Assembly: GCA_903895855.1 (NCBI GenBank)
Contig: CAITVN010000207.1
Span: 1 to 64,000 of the forward strand
Length of the DNA: 64,000 nucleotides
Direction of reading: 5' to 3'
Origin: Oligoflexia bacterium
GTDB taxonomy: Bacteria > Bdellovibrionota > UBA1018
Shown: piece after piece, positions 15,323 through 24,663 of the stretch
How positions within the stretch are numbered: position 1 is the first letter of the stretch
How the letters are laid out: each line of letters starts with the position of its first letter
The notes under the pieces: generated by a model
Databases searched by the model: none
The model's input: the letters and a program-made list of their open reading frames with translations, nothing else
Told to the model about the DNA's origin: nothing
Position numbers and translations under genes: made by a program

Positions 15323-15375
15323 AGCAATAGCTTAAACTCTGACTAGGCAGACTAGTCAGACTAGGATGAGAAGCA

Positions 15376-16734
15376 CTAAACCAACGGCAATTGCCCCAGA
15401 AGCTCGGTCGAGCTCGAAGTCACCAACCCCGGCTCTGCCCCGAGGCTAGCCGTCAGAGGCGCGGCGACAGCGTCGTCGCCATTCGTGCCAGTCAAGCGAA
15501 ACACGCTATTTTCGTAGCGGCCGAGGTGAGTGTTCGCCACTTCGAAAGCCTCTTGGGCTTTTTTCAGGCCCTTACCGATTTCTTCGAATTTGCGCTCGAA
15601 GTGTTCAAAATGGCGGCGGGCTTTTTTGACGTCTTCAATGGTTTTCTCAACGCCCTTCGCGAGCTCATAGTAGTCTTGCGCGATGACCATCGAGCGAAGG
15701 CTGATGGCTAGAGTATTCGGCGAAACCGGATAAACTTTTAGTTTCACTAAATCTTCGAATAATTTGCCGTTACGCGTGACTTCGAAGTAAAGTGTTTCGC
15801 TTGGCAGAAACATCAAGGCCATGTCAGTGGTGCCAAAGTCAGGTCGAATGTATTTATCGGCAATTGATTTTGCCTGAACACGAATGACATCGCCCAAAAT
15901 TTTTCTCGCCACCTCTAAATCACTCGGGTCACTTGACTCAAATAATGGCAAGACTTGTTCACGCGGAAACTTGCTGTCAATGGGTAGCACATGTTTCGGA
16001 AGTTTCACGACCGCGTCGACACGGTCAGTGCTGCCTTCGGTAATCGAATACTGAAGTTCGTAACCGGTCTGCGGCAAAAAATCAGCCAGTAAGCGCTCGA
16101 GCGTGGCTTCGCCAAATCCGCCTCGCAAATGGGGTAGTTTGAGCAAATTATTGAGTTCGACGACTGACTGGCTAACGGTGCCCAGGGCTTGAAGTTTGAG
16201 TTCTGCGGCCTGTAAGTGCTGTTGAACTTTTTCGAAATGCTTGAACCCTTCTTTTAAGTTTTCATTGAGTTTGTTTTCAACCGACTGCCCGATCAATTCT
16301 AAGCGCTGATTGACTTGAAGTTCAAGTGACTGAAGTCTCGCCTCTAGTAACGTTGTATTCTTTGCGAGCACTGCCGACTGTTCTTGGCGAGTGACCGATA
16401 GAAGTTTCTCAAATCTCTCTGAGGTTTCTTGCGCGTTTCGAAATTGCCCCTGAAGCAACCCCTCGCGCAAGTCGGCCGACTGGCGAGTGATGGTTTCAGT
16501 GAGCATGCTCATTGATGGAGTTAACTGGCTTGATACCGATTGAGCAAGTGATTGACTGATCGCAGTTGAAAAACCACCAAACGAACTCTGCTGCACCTGC
16601 AGGTCGGTTTCTGCTTTTTTCTGGGCCCAGTGGGTGAATGCGCGCCAGAGTGCGAATGCGCAACCTAGAAGGGCAGTCAAGGTGATCGCTAAGAAAATAC
16701 CTAAGAAAATAATGGTCGAGGTCATTTGTGTCAT
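15376..16734 (-). CDS. rmuC: RmuC family DNA recombination protein
   Basis: A 452-aa protein with an N-terminal membrane anchor (residues ~7-30), a long coiled-coil region (~45-190, e.g. EKLLSVTRQEQSAVLAK) and the conserved RmuC core: RGGFGEATLERLLADFLP, VDAVVKLP and LPIDSKFP, then MALMFLPSETLYFEV. Members limit inversions and are thought to act on DNA ends, with a PD-(D/E)XK-like fold; the exact reaction is unresolved. Length and motif order match the family. It lies divergent from the AI-2E-type permease. Confidence 0.92.
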   Translation of the reverse strand: MTQMTSTIIFLGIFLAITLTALLGCAFALWRAFTHWAQKKAETDLQVQQSSFGGFSTAISQSLAQSVSSQLTPSMSMLTETITRQSADLREGLLQGQFRNAQETSERFEKLLSVTRQEQSAVLAKNTTLLEARLQSLELQVNQRLELIGQSVENKLNENLKEGFKHFEKVQQHLQAAELKLQALGTVSQSVVELNNLLKLPHLRGGFGEATLERLLADFLPQTGYELQYSITEGSTDRVDAVVKLPKHVLPIDSKFPREQVLPLFESSDPSDLEVARKILGDVIRVQAKSIADKYIRPDFGTTDMALMFLPSETLYFEVTRNGKLFEDLVKLKVYPVSPNTLAISLRSMVIAQDYYELAKGVEKTIEDVKKARRHFEHFERKFEEIGKGLKKAQEAFEVANTHLGRYENSVFRLTGTNGDDAVAAPLTASLGAEPGLVTSSSTELLGQLPLV

Positions 16735-16848
16735 AGAGTTTTGAGGCCACTGTCATAGGTTTTTGGGCCTAGGTCAAATTGAGATTCGAATGACGCAAAA
16801 AAACCTAGCCAAGCCCCTTAATGCCTGTGTTATGACGTAAGGTATCTT

Positions 16849-17925
16849 ATGAATAAAACTGAAAAATTACCTAAAGTGAGTCACTCGGCCTTCGATACTC
16901 GAACCCTTGTCGTTTTAATGGCCGTAGCCGTTTTGCTCTACATCATGAAGTCGTTCTTGTTGCCGTTGATGATGGGTGGGCTGATTGCGATATTGATTTT
17001 TCCGATGGTGGTGATTTTTGAGAAAAAATTGAAGTGTTCTCGCTCACTCGCCTCGGTGTTGGTGACGCTGATTACGGCCCTTCTCGTTATTTTTCCGTTC
17101 TCACTCATGATTGGTGTCGGAGTTCAAAATTCGCTAAAACTTTTTCGATCATTAAAAGACAAGATTGATCTTTCAGGCGGTTGGTCAAATTTCGATGTGT
17201 TGCAGTTTGATTGGGCCCAAAAGCTGCTTTCAAAATTTCCGTTTGAAAAAGAAGAAGTGCTCTCGACAATGACCGATTTGTCGAAGGGTTTGGTCGAAAA
17301 ATCAGCCACATTATTCTCGTCGATCGTTTCAGAGTTGCCGAGCTTAACGTTGGGGGTGGTGTTTACGGTTTTGAGTTTGTATTTCTTCTTAAATGACGCA
17401 GAAAGGGTTGAAAAAACTGTGCGTCAGGTTTCGGTATTCAAAGACCGTGAGACCGACCGACTGATCTCTACCTTTTCAAAAATGGCGCGATCGGTGATGG
17501 TGGCCTCTTTGGGGTCGGGCTTGATTCAAGCTGTTATCTACTCAGTTGCCTATTGGATCGCCGAATTTGGGTTCGGGCGTGGAGGGGCTTCAGGCGGATT
17601 TCTCTTTGTCTGCGTTTTTGTCGCCTCATTCATTCCGGTGATTGGTAGTGCCCCGATCACTTTCGGCTTGGCGATCTATGAAATTTTTCAGAGCGGGTAC
17701 CCAGTTGGAGTAACGCTCCTGATCGGAGCTACTCTCGTTTCGGTCTCAGATAACATCACGCGCCCCGCAATTTTGCGTGGGGCGGCTGACCTGCATCCTC
17801 TGCTTGGCCTTGTCAGTGCGCTTGGAGGCCTCGAGGCGTTCGGGTTTGTGGGTATGTTTATTGGGCCGATTTTGGCTGCTATGGTGCGGGTCGCAGTTCA
17901 GATTTTAATAGAATCTCGTCATTAG
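16849..17925 (+). CDS. AI-2E family (PerM-like) membrane transporter
   Basis: A 358-aa polytopic protein with paired N-terminal membrane helices (LVVLMAVAVLLYIMKSFLL, then a second helix in GGLIAILIFPMVVIF), a long amphipathic middle region and the C-terminal block of the family (FIPVIGSAPITFGLAIYEI, VSDNITRPAILRGAADLHPLL, LGGLEAFGFVGMFIGPIL). Family members include the putative AI-2 exporter TqsA and sodium/proton antiporters, so the substrate cannot be assigned. A TAAGG ribosome binding site precedes ATG 16849. The stop is 9 bp before the topoisomerase VI B gene, so co-transcription is likely. Confidence 0.88.
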   Translation: MNKTEKLPKVSHSAFDTRTLVVLMAVAVLLYIMKSFLLPLMMGGLIAILIFPMVVIFEKKLKCSRSLASVLVTLITALLVIFPFSLMIGVGVQNSLKLFRSLKDKIDLSGGWSNFDVLQFDWAQKLLSKFPFEKEEVLSTMTDLSKGLVEKSATLFSSIVSELPSLTLGVVFTVLSLYFFLNDAERVEKTVRQVSVFKDRETDRLISTFSKMARSVMVASLGSGLIQAVIYSVAYWIAEFGFGRGGASGGFLFVCVFVASFIPVIGSAPITFGLAIYEIFQSGYPVGVTLLIGATLVSVSDNITRPAILRGAADLHPLLGLVSALGGLEAFGFVGMFIGPILAAMVRVAVQILIESRH

Positions 17926-17934
17926 CCTGCGAGA

Positions 17935-19722
17935 ATGATTGACAATTTGGCATCGCATCAGTTTGAATCAAATATCATGAAAGAGTCATCATCACCCAAA
18001 TCGAAGTCTTCAAAGGGCGCGATCACTTCGAGTAGCACAGCCGAGTATTTCTCAAAAAACCTGCAGCAAGTGGGCTTTTCGTCACAAACGAAGGCCGTGT
18101 TGACCACCTTGAAAGAGGCCGTCGACAACTCTTTAGATGCTTGTGAAGAAGGCGGCATTCTACCAGAAGTGAAGGTAGAGATCACCAAATTGGGTGCTGG
18201 GTCACTCAAAAACACCGACAAAATCAAAATTCGAGTCGAAGACAATGGTCCAGGTATCTCTGAAGATGACATTCCGAAGGTATTCGGCGAGTACCTGGCT
18301 TCGTCTAAGTTTGGCAAAGGTCGTTGTTCGCGCGGTCAGCAAGGTATCGGAATTAGTGCTGCAACCACTTGGGCGCAATTAACGAATGCCACCGGCGCTC
18401 GCGTTATTTCAAAGACCAAGTCGATGCGTAAAGCAGTTTCTTGCATCGTTGAAGTCGACATCAAGAACAATCGCGGCACCATAAAAGAGCGAGAAACCCT
18501 CGATTGGGACAAACCTACGGGCACGACTGTCGAGTTTGTCATCGATGGCCGCATTCAATTAAACGGTGAAGCGGGCCTGCTCAGTTACCTCACCGGTACG
18601 GCGATCGTGAATCCACACCTGACTTTGACCTATAAAATTGCTGAAGAACCGGTTGCCACGATACCTAGAGTGACCGAAGAAATTCCAGAATTGCCCGACG
18701 CAGTCGAGCCTCACCCGCACACCATGAAGTTGGGCGAGTTCATTGCACATTCTCACTTATTTGGACGAGTGAAAGTAAAAGAGTGGTTAAAAAGGGGATT
18801 TTCACGAGTTCACGAAGGCGTACTCAATGACATCGTGAAAGCGGGTTTGTCTCGAAGTATAATAGAAAAGTCAGTCGACAGCACGTCAGAAACTGATTTT
18901 AAAAACTTGTTCACGACCATTCAGAACCTTCAGTTAATGGCACCGTCAACAAAGTCGGTGATGGTCATCGGCGAAGAGGCTCTTTCGAAAAGTATCTTGC
19001 GTATGGGCGCAATCGATTTCTTCGCAGTTGTGACCAGAAAACCGACCATTTGTGATTTCAAACCGGTTGAAGTTGAAGTCGCTATTGCGAGACTTCAAAA
19101 GCGCGTGGGTGAGGCAGACGAGCCTGTGCAAGTCCTGCGTTTTGCGAACCGCGTGCCGTTGCAATTTGACAAGTCGTCTTGTGCGATTGCCCAGTCGATC
19201 AGCTCGGTCAATTGGCGCGCTTACGGCATTGCTCAGCCAAGAGAGTCGTTGCCGCAAGGCCCTTACATCATTGCCGTAAGTGTGATTTCGCCGTTCATTA
19301 AGTTTAAGAACGCATCGAAAGAAACCATTGATGGTTCTGACGAACTGGTTGAAGAAATTAGACGCGCGCTCATTCAAGCCGGTCAGAAGTTATCGAGGCA
19401 CATTAAAAAAGAATCTAAAGAAGGCGAGTTAGAAGAAAAACTTCGGCACATTGAACAGTTTTGTCCGATCTTAGTCGAAGGGCTTTGCCGCATTACTGAT
19501 GCTCCTGATTCGAGAAAAAAGCGTGCAGAAGAGGGCTTGGTTAAGATCTTGGGCCGCGATGCCAGAGACACCGAAGCTGAACTCAAAGTTGCCCACGCTC
19601 GACTAGAAAAAATTACCGATCGAGAAAATAGCAAAGAAAAAGACTTGGCTAAAGAACGTGATTCCGAAAATGACTCTGGTGACGATTCCGATGACGAATC
19701 AGAAACTGCGGATGGAGAATAG
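17935..19722 (+). CDS. top6B: DNA topoisomerase VI subunit B
   Basis: A 595-aa protein. It carries the GHKL ATP-binding motifs: EAVDNSLDA (Asn65 coordinates Mg), EDNGPGI, and GQQGIGISA as the glycine-rich lid. A transducer domain follows (HPHTMKLGEFIAHS, then a helix-two-turns-helix-like stretch with VHEGVLNDIVKAGL, and RFANRVPLQFD). ATP binding dimerises B and drives strand passage through the break made by subunit A. Topo VI relaxes and decatenates DNA, is general in archaea and plants and rare in bacteria. The last ~60 residues are highly charged and acidic, an extension beyond the archaeal core. Separate A and B genes argue against the fused topo VIII form. ATG 17977 is an alternative start. 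Confidence 0.93.
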   Translation: MIDNLASHQFESNIMKESSSPKSKSSKGAITSSSTAEYFSKNLQQVGFSSQTKAVLTTLKEAVDNSLDACEEGGILPEVKVEITKLGAGSLKNTDKIKIRVEDNGPGISEDDIPKVFGEYLASSKFGKGRCSRGQQGIGISAATTWAQLTNATGARVISKTKSMRKAVSCIVEVDIKNNRGTIKERETLDWDKPTGTTVEFVIDGRIQLNGEAGLLSYLTGTAIVNPHLTLTYKIAEEPVATIPRVTEEIPELPDAVEPHPHTMKLGEFIAHSHLFGRVKVKEWLKRGFSRVHEGVLNDIVKAGLSRSIIEKSVDSTSETDFKNLFTTIQNLQLMAPSTKSVMVIGEEALSKSILRMGAIDFFAVVTRKPTICDFKPVEVEVAIARLQKRVGEADEPVQVLRFANRVPLQFDKSSCAIAQSISSVNWRAYGIAQPRESLPQGPYIIAVSVISPFIKFKNASKETIDGSDELVEEIRRALIQAGQKLSRHIKKESKEGELEEKLRHIEQFCPILVEGLCRITDAPDSRKKRAEEGLVKILGRDARDTEAELKVAHARLEKITDRENSKEKDLAKERDSENDSGDDSDDESETADGE

Positions 19723-19724
19723 AC

Positions 19725-20867
19725 ATGGCATCGAATCAAAACATCCCAAAGTTAAGTAAAGAGCTCTGCTCGAAGATGCTTTCTGACCTAGAAAAAGCGC
19801 GACGCCCGGTTTTGCTAGCGACTAAATGTTCGCTTGATAACGCCAATTATTCACCAAAAGTAGGGTACCTAACCCCAGGCAATAAGAAGGTGCGCACTGA
19901 GCTCAATGTGAGTTCAGTAAAAAAAATGACACGAGCGATTTTCATGCTCGAGATTTTGCTGCGGCACTTAGAGACAGGGCAAGTTAACTCAAAACGCGAA
20001 CTTTACTACATCGCAAAAGGTTATACCAAGGGTGACCCGCGATTGAAGCCTCTCGACTTTGGCGATCAAGAAGAGAGTGACTCGACCATCGATTTTATTT
20101 GTGAGTTGCTTGAGTGTTACCGTGAAGAACTCAATTGTTTTGCCGATGACCGCGGTGGGCAGACTTACTCACAACAATTGGTGGTGACTGAAACCTTGCC
20201 TGATGGTGACAAGGCCGTGATCGATCTTTCAAAATTGGGTACTTCGCCGTTTCAGCCGAAAAATCGACCGCAAAATCTAAAACTCGCAGTCAAAAAGAAA
20301 GTCGATTTTGCCCTCATCGTCGAATCACAAGGTACTGCCAATACGTTTGCTGCCAACGGCTTCACGAAGCGCAATAATTGTATCTTGATCGGCGCTCAAG
20401 GGGTACCATCGAATGCCGTTCGTGGTTGGTGTAAGTTGATTCAAGATCAGCTACGAATTCCGATGTTCTTTTTTGGTGACCTCGATGCGTACACCATGCA
20501 GAATATCTTTCGCACGCTTAAAGCGGGTTCGGCCGCTTCTTTGATTCGAAATTCAGATTTTTCAGCACCTGATGTGAAATTCTTGGGTGTGTTGCCTGAA
20601 GACGTCAAAAAATACGACCTATTGGCTTATCCAGTGAAAGAAAATGACGCTCAAGAAATGAGATCGTTAAAAAAAGCGGCAGATGTCATGAAAAATGATC
20701 CGTTTTTTCAAGATAAGCGCAACAAAGGCTTAGCTAATATCTTGCACTGGTTACTCAAAGAAAAAATGCGTTGCGAGCAGCAGTCGTTTTTTACGGTTGA
20801 TCCGCGAGATCCGATCATGCCTGAGAAGATCATTCTCGATAAGATCAAAAACGGCATTTACGTTTGA
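19725..20867 (+). CDS. top6A: DNA topoisomerase VI subunit A (Spo11-like)
   Basis: A 380-aa protein starting 2 bp after the B stop. The winged-helix CAP domain contains SKRELYYIAKG with the Tyr94/Tyr95 pair, one of which attacks the DNA backbone to give a 5' phosphotyrosyl link. The Toprim domain supplies Glu202 (LIVESQGTANTF) and the acidic pair Asp254/Asp256 (FFGDLDAYTM) for Mg binding. The next block (IFRTLKAGSAASL) also fits Top6A. Length and domain order match archaeal Top6A, and all catalytic residues appear intact. With the B subunit it should form an A2B2 type IIB topoisomerase. A giant inverted repeat begins about 60 bp after the stop. Confidence 0.93.
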   Translation: MASNQNIPKLSKELCSKMLSDLEKARRPVLLATKCSLDNANYSPKVGYLTPGNKKVRTELNVSSVKKMTRAIFMLEILLRHLETGQVNSKRELYYIAKGYTKGDPRLKPLDFGDQEESDSTIDFICELLECYREELNCFADDRGGQTYSQQLVVTETLPDGDKAVIDLSKLGTSPFQPKNRPQNLKLAVKKKVDFALIVESQGTANTFAANGFTKRNNCILIGAQGVPSNAVRGWCKLIQDQLRIPMFFFGDLDAYTMQNIFRTLKAGSAASLIRNSDFSAPDVKFLGVLPEDVKKYDLLAYPVKENDAQEMRSLKKAADVMKNDPFFQDKRNKGLANILHWLLKEKMRCEQQSFFTVDPRDPIMPEKIILDKIKNGIYV

Positions 20868-20927
20868 AAACTAGGGGTGTTGCTCATGCAAATGCCCCAT
20901 CTGGTTTTGCACTTATTTCAGGCTTTG

Positions 20928-21127
20928 ATGAAGCAATATCCACGGCCATCTGTGCCGTCCTTTCAATCTCTGACTAGCTAGGGGTCGCCCCCGTTCTTTG
21001 GGCTCGCCATCCATGGCTCACCCGTATCGCGCCTGCGGCGCGAACGCTTCCGCTTACGGGAGGCCCAAAGAACGGGGGCGACCCCTAGCTAGTCAGAGAT
21101 TGAAAGGGATATCGGGTGGCGAGGGGT
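20928..21127. repeat. Giant inverted-repeat element A
   Basis: A perfect 42-bp inverted repeat (20961-21002 with 21064-21105) encloses a 61-nt core. The core contains GCCATCCATGGC and a further CCCGTA...TACGGG stem. On the left is box 1 (TATCC, then the small hairpin ACGGC...GCCGT, 20938-20958) and on the right box 3 (GGTGGCGAGG, 21116-21125). Boxes and layout match elements B and C, but the arms do not. The outer stem seen in B and C is missing here, although the left flank (TGATGAAGCAATATCC) still resembles B. It lies between top6A and the second DUF4143-like gene and could also end top6A transcription. Confidence 0.85.
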
Positions 21128-21170
21128 AGAGCTCACGAATGGGCGATCCATTCAGGGCATCCTAAAATTT

Positions 21171-21236
21171 CAAAAGTAGCATGACATGCTACTTTTGAAA
21201 GACCTTTACGAAAATAGCATGACATGCTACTTTTGT
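21171..21236 (+). promoter_or_regulatory. Twin palindromes upstream of the second DUF4143-like gene
   Basis: A 27-bp palindrome at 21171-21197 (half-site CAAAAGTAGCATG around a central A) and a near-identical one at 21211-21236 have centres 38 bp apart. The second ends 5 bp before the GTG start. They probably form an operator controlling this gene. Confidence 0.7.
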
Positions 21237-21240
21237 CATA

Positions 21241-22461
21241 GTGGCACACTCTCGAAAAAGATACCTTGAAGGTCTTCTGACGAATAGTATGGGGTTGAGC
21301 CCTTTGGTTGGCGTTTTGGGGCATCGGCAGGTGGGTAAAACAACCTTGCTTGAGCAAAACGCCAAGAGTTACTTCGTTCTCGATCAGAAAAAAGAGCAGG
21401 CCGAAGCCAAAGCAGAGCCCTACCAGTACCTTGCCACCCGAGCAGGAAGTTGGGTCGCACTCGATGAGTGTCAAAGTGTGCCTGAGCTTTTTCCTGAACT
21501 CAAAGAGTGGGTTCGCACTCATAAGAAACCGGGTCAATTCATCTTGAGTGGTTCGGTGAGATTTAGTTCAAGAGAGGCGATTAAAGAGTCGCTCACTGGA
21601 CGTATCGTGAATCTTGAACTTCTTCCGTTTAGTCTCAGTGAAGCACATTCTGAACGGTTGTCTGATTTCTTACTGCGGGCGCTAGAAGCCACAGACTTCA
21701 CTCGTTGGGTTCATTCTCTGCCTAAGCAGACATCGGGTATCGAAAAGCGGCATCAACAATTGAGGCAGTATTGGGAAACCGGTGGGTTGCCGAGTGTTTG
21801 TTTCTTGCGCGATCCTAAACAACGGCGCTTTAAAATTGAAGAACAGTTACTCACGATCTTAGATAGAGATGTGCGACTCGTCAAAAAAATTCAGTTGCCG
21901 CTTGGCGATATTCGGGCTGTGTTGACGGCTTTAGCTGAGCAACACGGGCAGCCCCTGAATCTAACCATAATTCGAAGTGAAACCGGGATTTCGTTGCCCA
22001 CAGTAAAAAAGCTTCTTTATGTCTTTGAAGCGACTTTTCTCATACGGCCCTTACGAATTGAGGGCTCTACTAAGGGCACTTGCTATTATTTCGAAGATCA
22101 AGCTGAGGCCGGGCATTTAGTGGTTCAAAAAAAATACACAGACTCAGAGCTTTTTATTCACTCTCTTTATTTAAATTTGCGCACTCAGTTTGAGTACCGT
22201 TTAGGAGAAGTTTATTCGGTGTTTCGGTTTGAGACTCAAGGGGGCGCGCTGGTGCCTTTGTGCTTTCAAACACGTATGGGAACGATTGGCATCATACCGG
22301 TGCTATCTGCTGAAGACGCCTACAAGCAGAATATGGGCAGTATTCGTAGTTTTTTGGCAAAATACTCGCAGTCTAAGGTTCTTCTCGTGCATCTAGACGC
22401 CAAATCACCTCAGGCCATTAATGACCGGGTCATGAGTGTCGCGGCCGGGATGGTTCTTTAA
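21241..22461 (+). CDS. AAA ATPase related to the DUF4143 group
   Basis: A 406-aa protein with Walker A GHRQVGKTT, Walker B-like VALDECQ, sensor FILSGSVRF and the 'ESLTGR..NLELLPFSLSE' block typical of AAA_14/DUF4143 proteins. A winged-helix region follows (IIRSETGISLPTVKKLLYVFE). The C-terminal nuclease-like domain is less clear than in the paralogue at 14085-15287. GTG 21241 is chosen because it keeps the expected first helix (RKRYLEGLL). There is no ribosome binding site; twin palindromes lie directly upstream. The biological role of the family is unknown. Confidence 0.75.
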   Translation: MAHSRKRYLEGLLTNSMGLSPLVGVLGHRQVGKTTLLEQNAKSYFVLDQKKEQAEAKAEPYQYLATRAGSWVALDECQSVPELFPELKEWVRTHKKPGQFILSGSVRFSSREAIKESLTGRIVNLELLPFSLSEAHSERLSDFLLRALEATDFTRWVHSLPKQTSGIEKRHQQLRQYWETGGLPSVCFLRDPKQRRFKIEEQLLTILDRDVRLVKKIQLPLGDIRAVLTALAEQHGQPLNLTIIRSETGISLPTVKKLLYVFEATFLIRPLRIEGSTKGTCYYFEDQAEAGHLVVQKKYTDSELFIHSLYLNLRTQFEYRLGEVYSVFRFETQGGALVPLCFQTRMGTIGIIPVLSAEDAYKQNMGSIRSFLAKYSQSKVLLVHLDAKSPQAINDRVMSVAAGMVL

Positions 22462-22468
22462 CCCGTGC

Positions 22469-22906
22469 TTACTGACAACTGACGCTGGTGGTTCGCACGC
22501 CGTCAAAGCTTGGGTTGGCGGCTTGTTCAAACATCGTGGTGCCGTTTGAGTACTGCAAGATTCCGGTGAGCTGTTTGTGTTCAGCGCTTGCGAAAGAATC
22601 TAGGTCGCTTGAGAAAAAGGCAAAACAGTACATATTGTCGCATTCATTTGAAAAACAAACTCGAGTCATGTCACCTTCACTCGAATATTCAAAAAAGCTG
22701 GCATCCGGAATTCCCACTACAGGTGAAGTTTGCGTGAGGCGTTTTGAGCTTAAGTATTCGAGCGTGAACGCTGGTTTTTGCCCGACAATGGTTGCCGTGC
22801 AGTTGACTCGTCTGATGGCGGTTTCAGAGGCGAGGGTTCTGACTGGGCTGAGCAATAAAACAGTGAGGCCAAGAACAGCAGATAAAAGGATTTGGATTAA
22901 TTTCAT
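22469..22906 (-). CDS. Small secreted protein, unknown function
   Basis: A 145-aa protein with a clear signal peptide (MKLIQILLSAVLGLTVLLLS, cleavage near TLAS). The mature part has six cysteines, including a CFSNECDNMYC cluster and a C-terminal Cys, suggesting disulfides in the periplasm or outside the cell. No family is recognised. It is convergent with the DUF4143-like gene, with only 7 bp between the stops, and no terminator is visible in that gap. Confidence 0.6.
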   Translation of the reverse strand: MKLIQILLSAVLGLTVLLLSPVRTLASETAIRRVNCTATIVGQKPAFTLEYLSSKRLTQTSPVVGIPDASFFEYSSEGDMTRVCFSNECDNMYCFAFFSSDLDSFASAEHKQLTGILQYSNGTTMFEQAANPSFDGVRTTSVSCQ

Positions 22907-23001
22907 AATGACAGTTTAATATATAGAGATAATGTAAAAATCAACGACTATTTATTTGCATGTCAATGACGCTGTGCGACTTACGGGTTGTTGTGTTGCG
23001 T

Positions 23002-24252
23002 TCAGGCTTCGCGCGACTTCATCACCTTGAGTAGCGGAAAAATCAAAATCAAGCCAGGAAAGGCCAAAAAGAAGCTGATCCAGTAATAAGTCGTCCAGCC
23101 AAGATGAGTTGAGACGTACCCGGCCACGGGACCCACTAGCACTCGACTGAGAGCCATGACGCTAGTGAGAAAAGCGAACTGTGACCCCGAAAACTGCTGT
23201 GAACACAAGCTAGTCAAGAACGCAATGAACGCGGTCGAGCCGAGTCCAGATGAAAATTGGTCAAATCCAATGACGAGGCTCAACATCCAAGCGTCGCCTG
23301 GGTGTGAGCAAAGTAGCAAAAAACCGAGGTTTGACGCAGCCTGAAAGACCCCGAAAATCAGTAGCGCTTTCGTGGCCCCAGTTTTCGTGACGCCGAATCC
23401 GCCGACTATAGAGCCCAAAAGGGTCGCGATCATGCCGACACCTTTGAATAAAGCGCCCACTTGGGCAGCGGTAAAACCGTTGGTCAGCAAGAATGGCGTA
23501 GCGAGAGCGACCGCAAACGAGTCGCCCCACTTATACAAAGTGATAAATGCGAGAATGATTCCAGCTCGGGGTATCGTGAAGAGTTCTTTGAACGGTTGAA
23601 CCCACCAGAAAATGAGCTGGCCCAGTTTGCTTGCATCAGACAAGCTGAGGTCGACCGGTAATGGTTTGGGGTCAGGTGCAATCAAGGTGATCAGCGTTCC
23701 CGGAATCATCAAAACGGCAGCGAAAAAATAAATCGTTTGCCACGACAACCACGTCGACAAAATCAATGCGCCAGCGCCCACGGTGATGTGAGCGATTCGA
23801 GCACCAATGTTGACCGCCGTGGCTCCCGCTCCGCGCTCAGCCGGCTCTAAGAGGTCAGTGCGGTAAGCATCAATGACAATGTCTTGGCTGGCGCTCAGCC
23901 ACGCTGTGAACAGAGCAATGAGACCCAAAAAGTAAATTTGCTCACGAGCTGAAACTCGCGACAAAGCGATAATCGATGCGATCAATGAAACTTGAAAAAT
24001 GAAAATCCAACCGCGCCTGCGGCCTAATTGTCTGATCGAATGAAACCGATCGAAAAGCGGCGCCCAAACAAATTTCCAGGTGTAGGGTAGGCCGACCAAT
24101 GAAAACCAACCGATGGTTTGAAGGTTGATTTTTTCTGTGGCGAGCCAGGCCTGAAGGGTGCCGCCGACAAGTGCCAGCGGTAACGCTGAGTTAAATCCCT
24201 CGATAGCTGTAACAGCCAACCGAGCGGCTCGTGAGTTCTTCAGTTGAGTCAT
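23002..24252 (-). CDS. ampG: AmpG-type muropeptide permease (MFS)
   Basis: A 416-aa protein of about 12 membrane helices. AmpG hallmarks are visible: SLVGLPYTWKFVWAPLFDRF in the second-helix/loop region, ASQDIVIDAYRTDLLE, and ERGAGATAVNIGARIA. AmpG imports anhydro-muropeptides from wall turnover for recycling. In a Bdellovibrio-like predator it could also take up prey-wall fragments, which is inference. The start ATG overlaps the stop of the truncated globin gene (ATGA), so the two are translationally coupled within the histone-globin-ampG unit. Confidence 0.9.
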   Translation of the reverse strand: MTQLKNSRAARLAVTAIEGFNSALPLALVGGTLQAWLATEKINLQTIGWFSLVGLPYTWKFVWAPLFDRFHSIRQLGRRRGWIFIFQVSLIASIIALSRVSAREQIYFLGLIALFTAWLSASQDIVIDAYRTDLLEPAERGAGATAVNIGARIAHITVGAGALILSTWLSWQTIYFFAAVLMIPGTLITLIAPDPKPLPVDLSLSDASKLGQLIFWWVQPFKELFTIPRAGIILAFITLYKWGDSFAVALATPFLLTNGFTAAQVGALFKGVGMIATLLGSIVGGFGVTKTGATKALLIFGVFQAASNLGFLLLCSHPGDAWMLSLVIGFDQFSSGLGSTAFIAFLTSLCSQQFSGSQFAFLTSVMALSRVLVGPVAGYVSTHLGWTTYYWISFFLAFPGLILIFPLLKVMKSREA

Positions 24253-24653
24253 GGGCGCGAGACCTCGGGCCTCACGACCGCAGCTCGGTAGAGCCCTTCA
24301 AATTCTATCCAGGCAGCGATGATTTCGGGTTTAACGTGATTTTTTTTGAGCACTTCTTCGATGAGTCGGGCCCGTCGGTCAAAGTGGCCGTCGAGAATAG
24401 GGGCGATTGAGTCGTGTGCCGCTGCCGGTGCTTTACCGTGGTAAGAGCTTCGAAATCCCAATTGTTTGAGCACAAAATCAGCCTGTTTTTGTGCGATGAG
24501 CGGCAGGTCTTTTTCATTAAAGAAAAAGCCAATCAAGATGTCTTGACTGGCTTTTACATAAAATTCTTCAATTAACCGATAAAGCCCAATTTCGCCACGC
24601 TCATTAACGAGGTCAATTAAGTGATCTCGCCAAGTGTGGGGTTGGGCGCTCAA
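24249..24653 (-). CDS. Truncated haemoglobin-like protein
   Basis: A 134-aa protein with the compact 2-on-2 globin pattern: an N-terminal LYRLIEEFYVKA helix, QKQADFVLKQLGF, YHGKAPAAAH, and LDGHFDRRARLIEEV, in which His90 is the probable proximal haem ligand. Such globins bind O2 or NO and often protect against nitrosative stress. The start codon appears to be TTG, since no ATG or GTG gives the full N-terminus. It starts about 10 bp after the histone-like gene and overlaps ampG, so all three share a transcript. The subgroup is not assigned. Confidence 0.8.
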   Translation of the reverse strand: MSAQPHTWRDHLIDLVNERGEIGLYRLIEEFYVKASQDILIGFFFNEKDLPLIAQKQADFVLKQLGFRSSYHGKAPAAAHDSIAPILDGHFDRRARLIEEVLKKNHVKPEIIAAWIEFEGLYRAAVVRPEVSRP

Positions 24654-24663
24654 TCGTTAATGC

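Noticed and set aside
17935..20867. Topoisomerase VIII or a plasmid mini-topoisomerase
   Set aside because: Subunits are separate, near full length and have all Topo VI motifs including a helix-two-turns-helix-like region.
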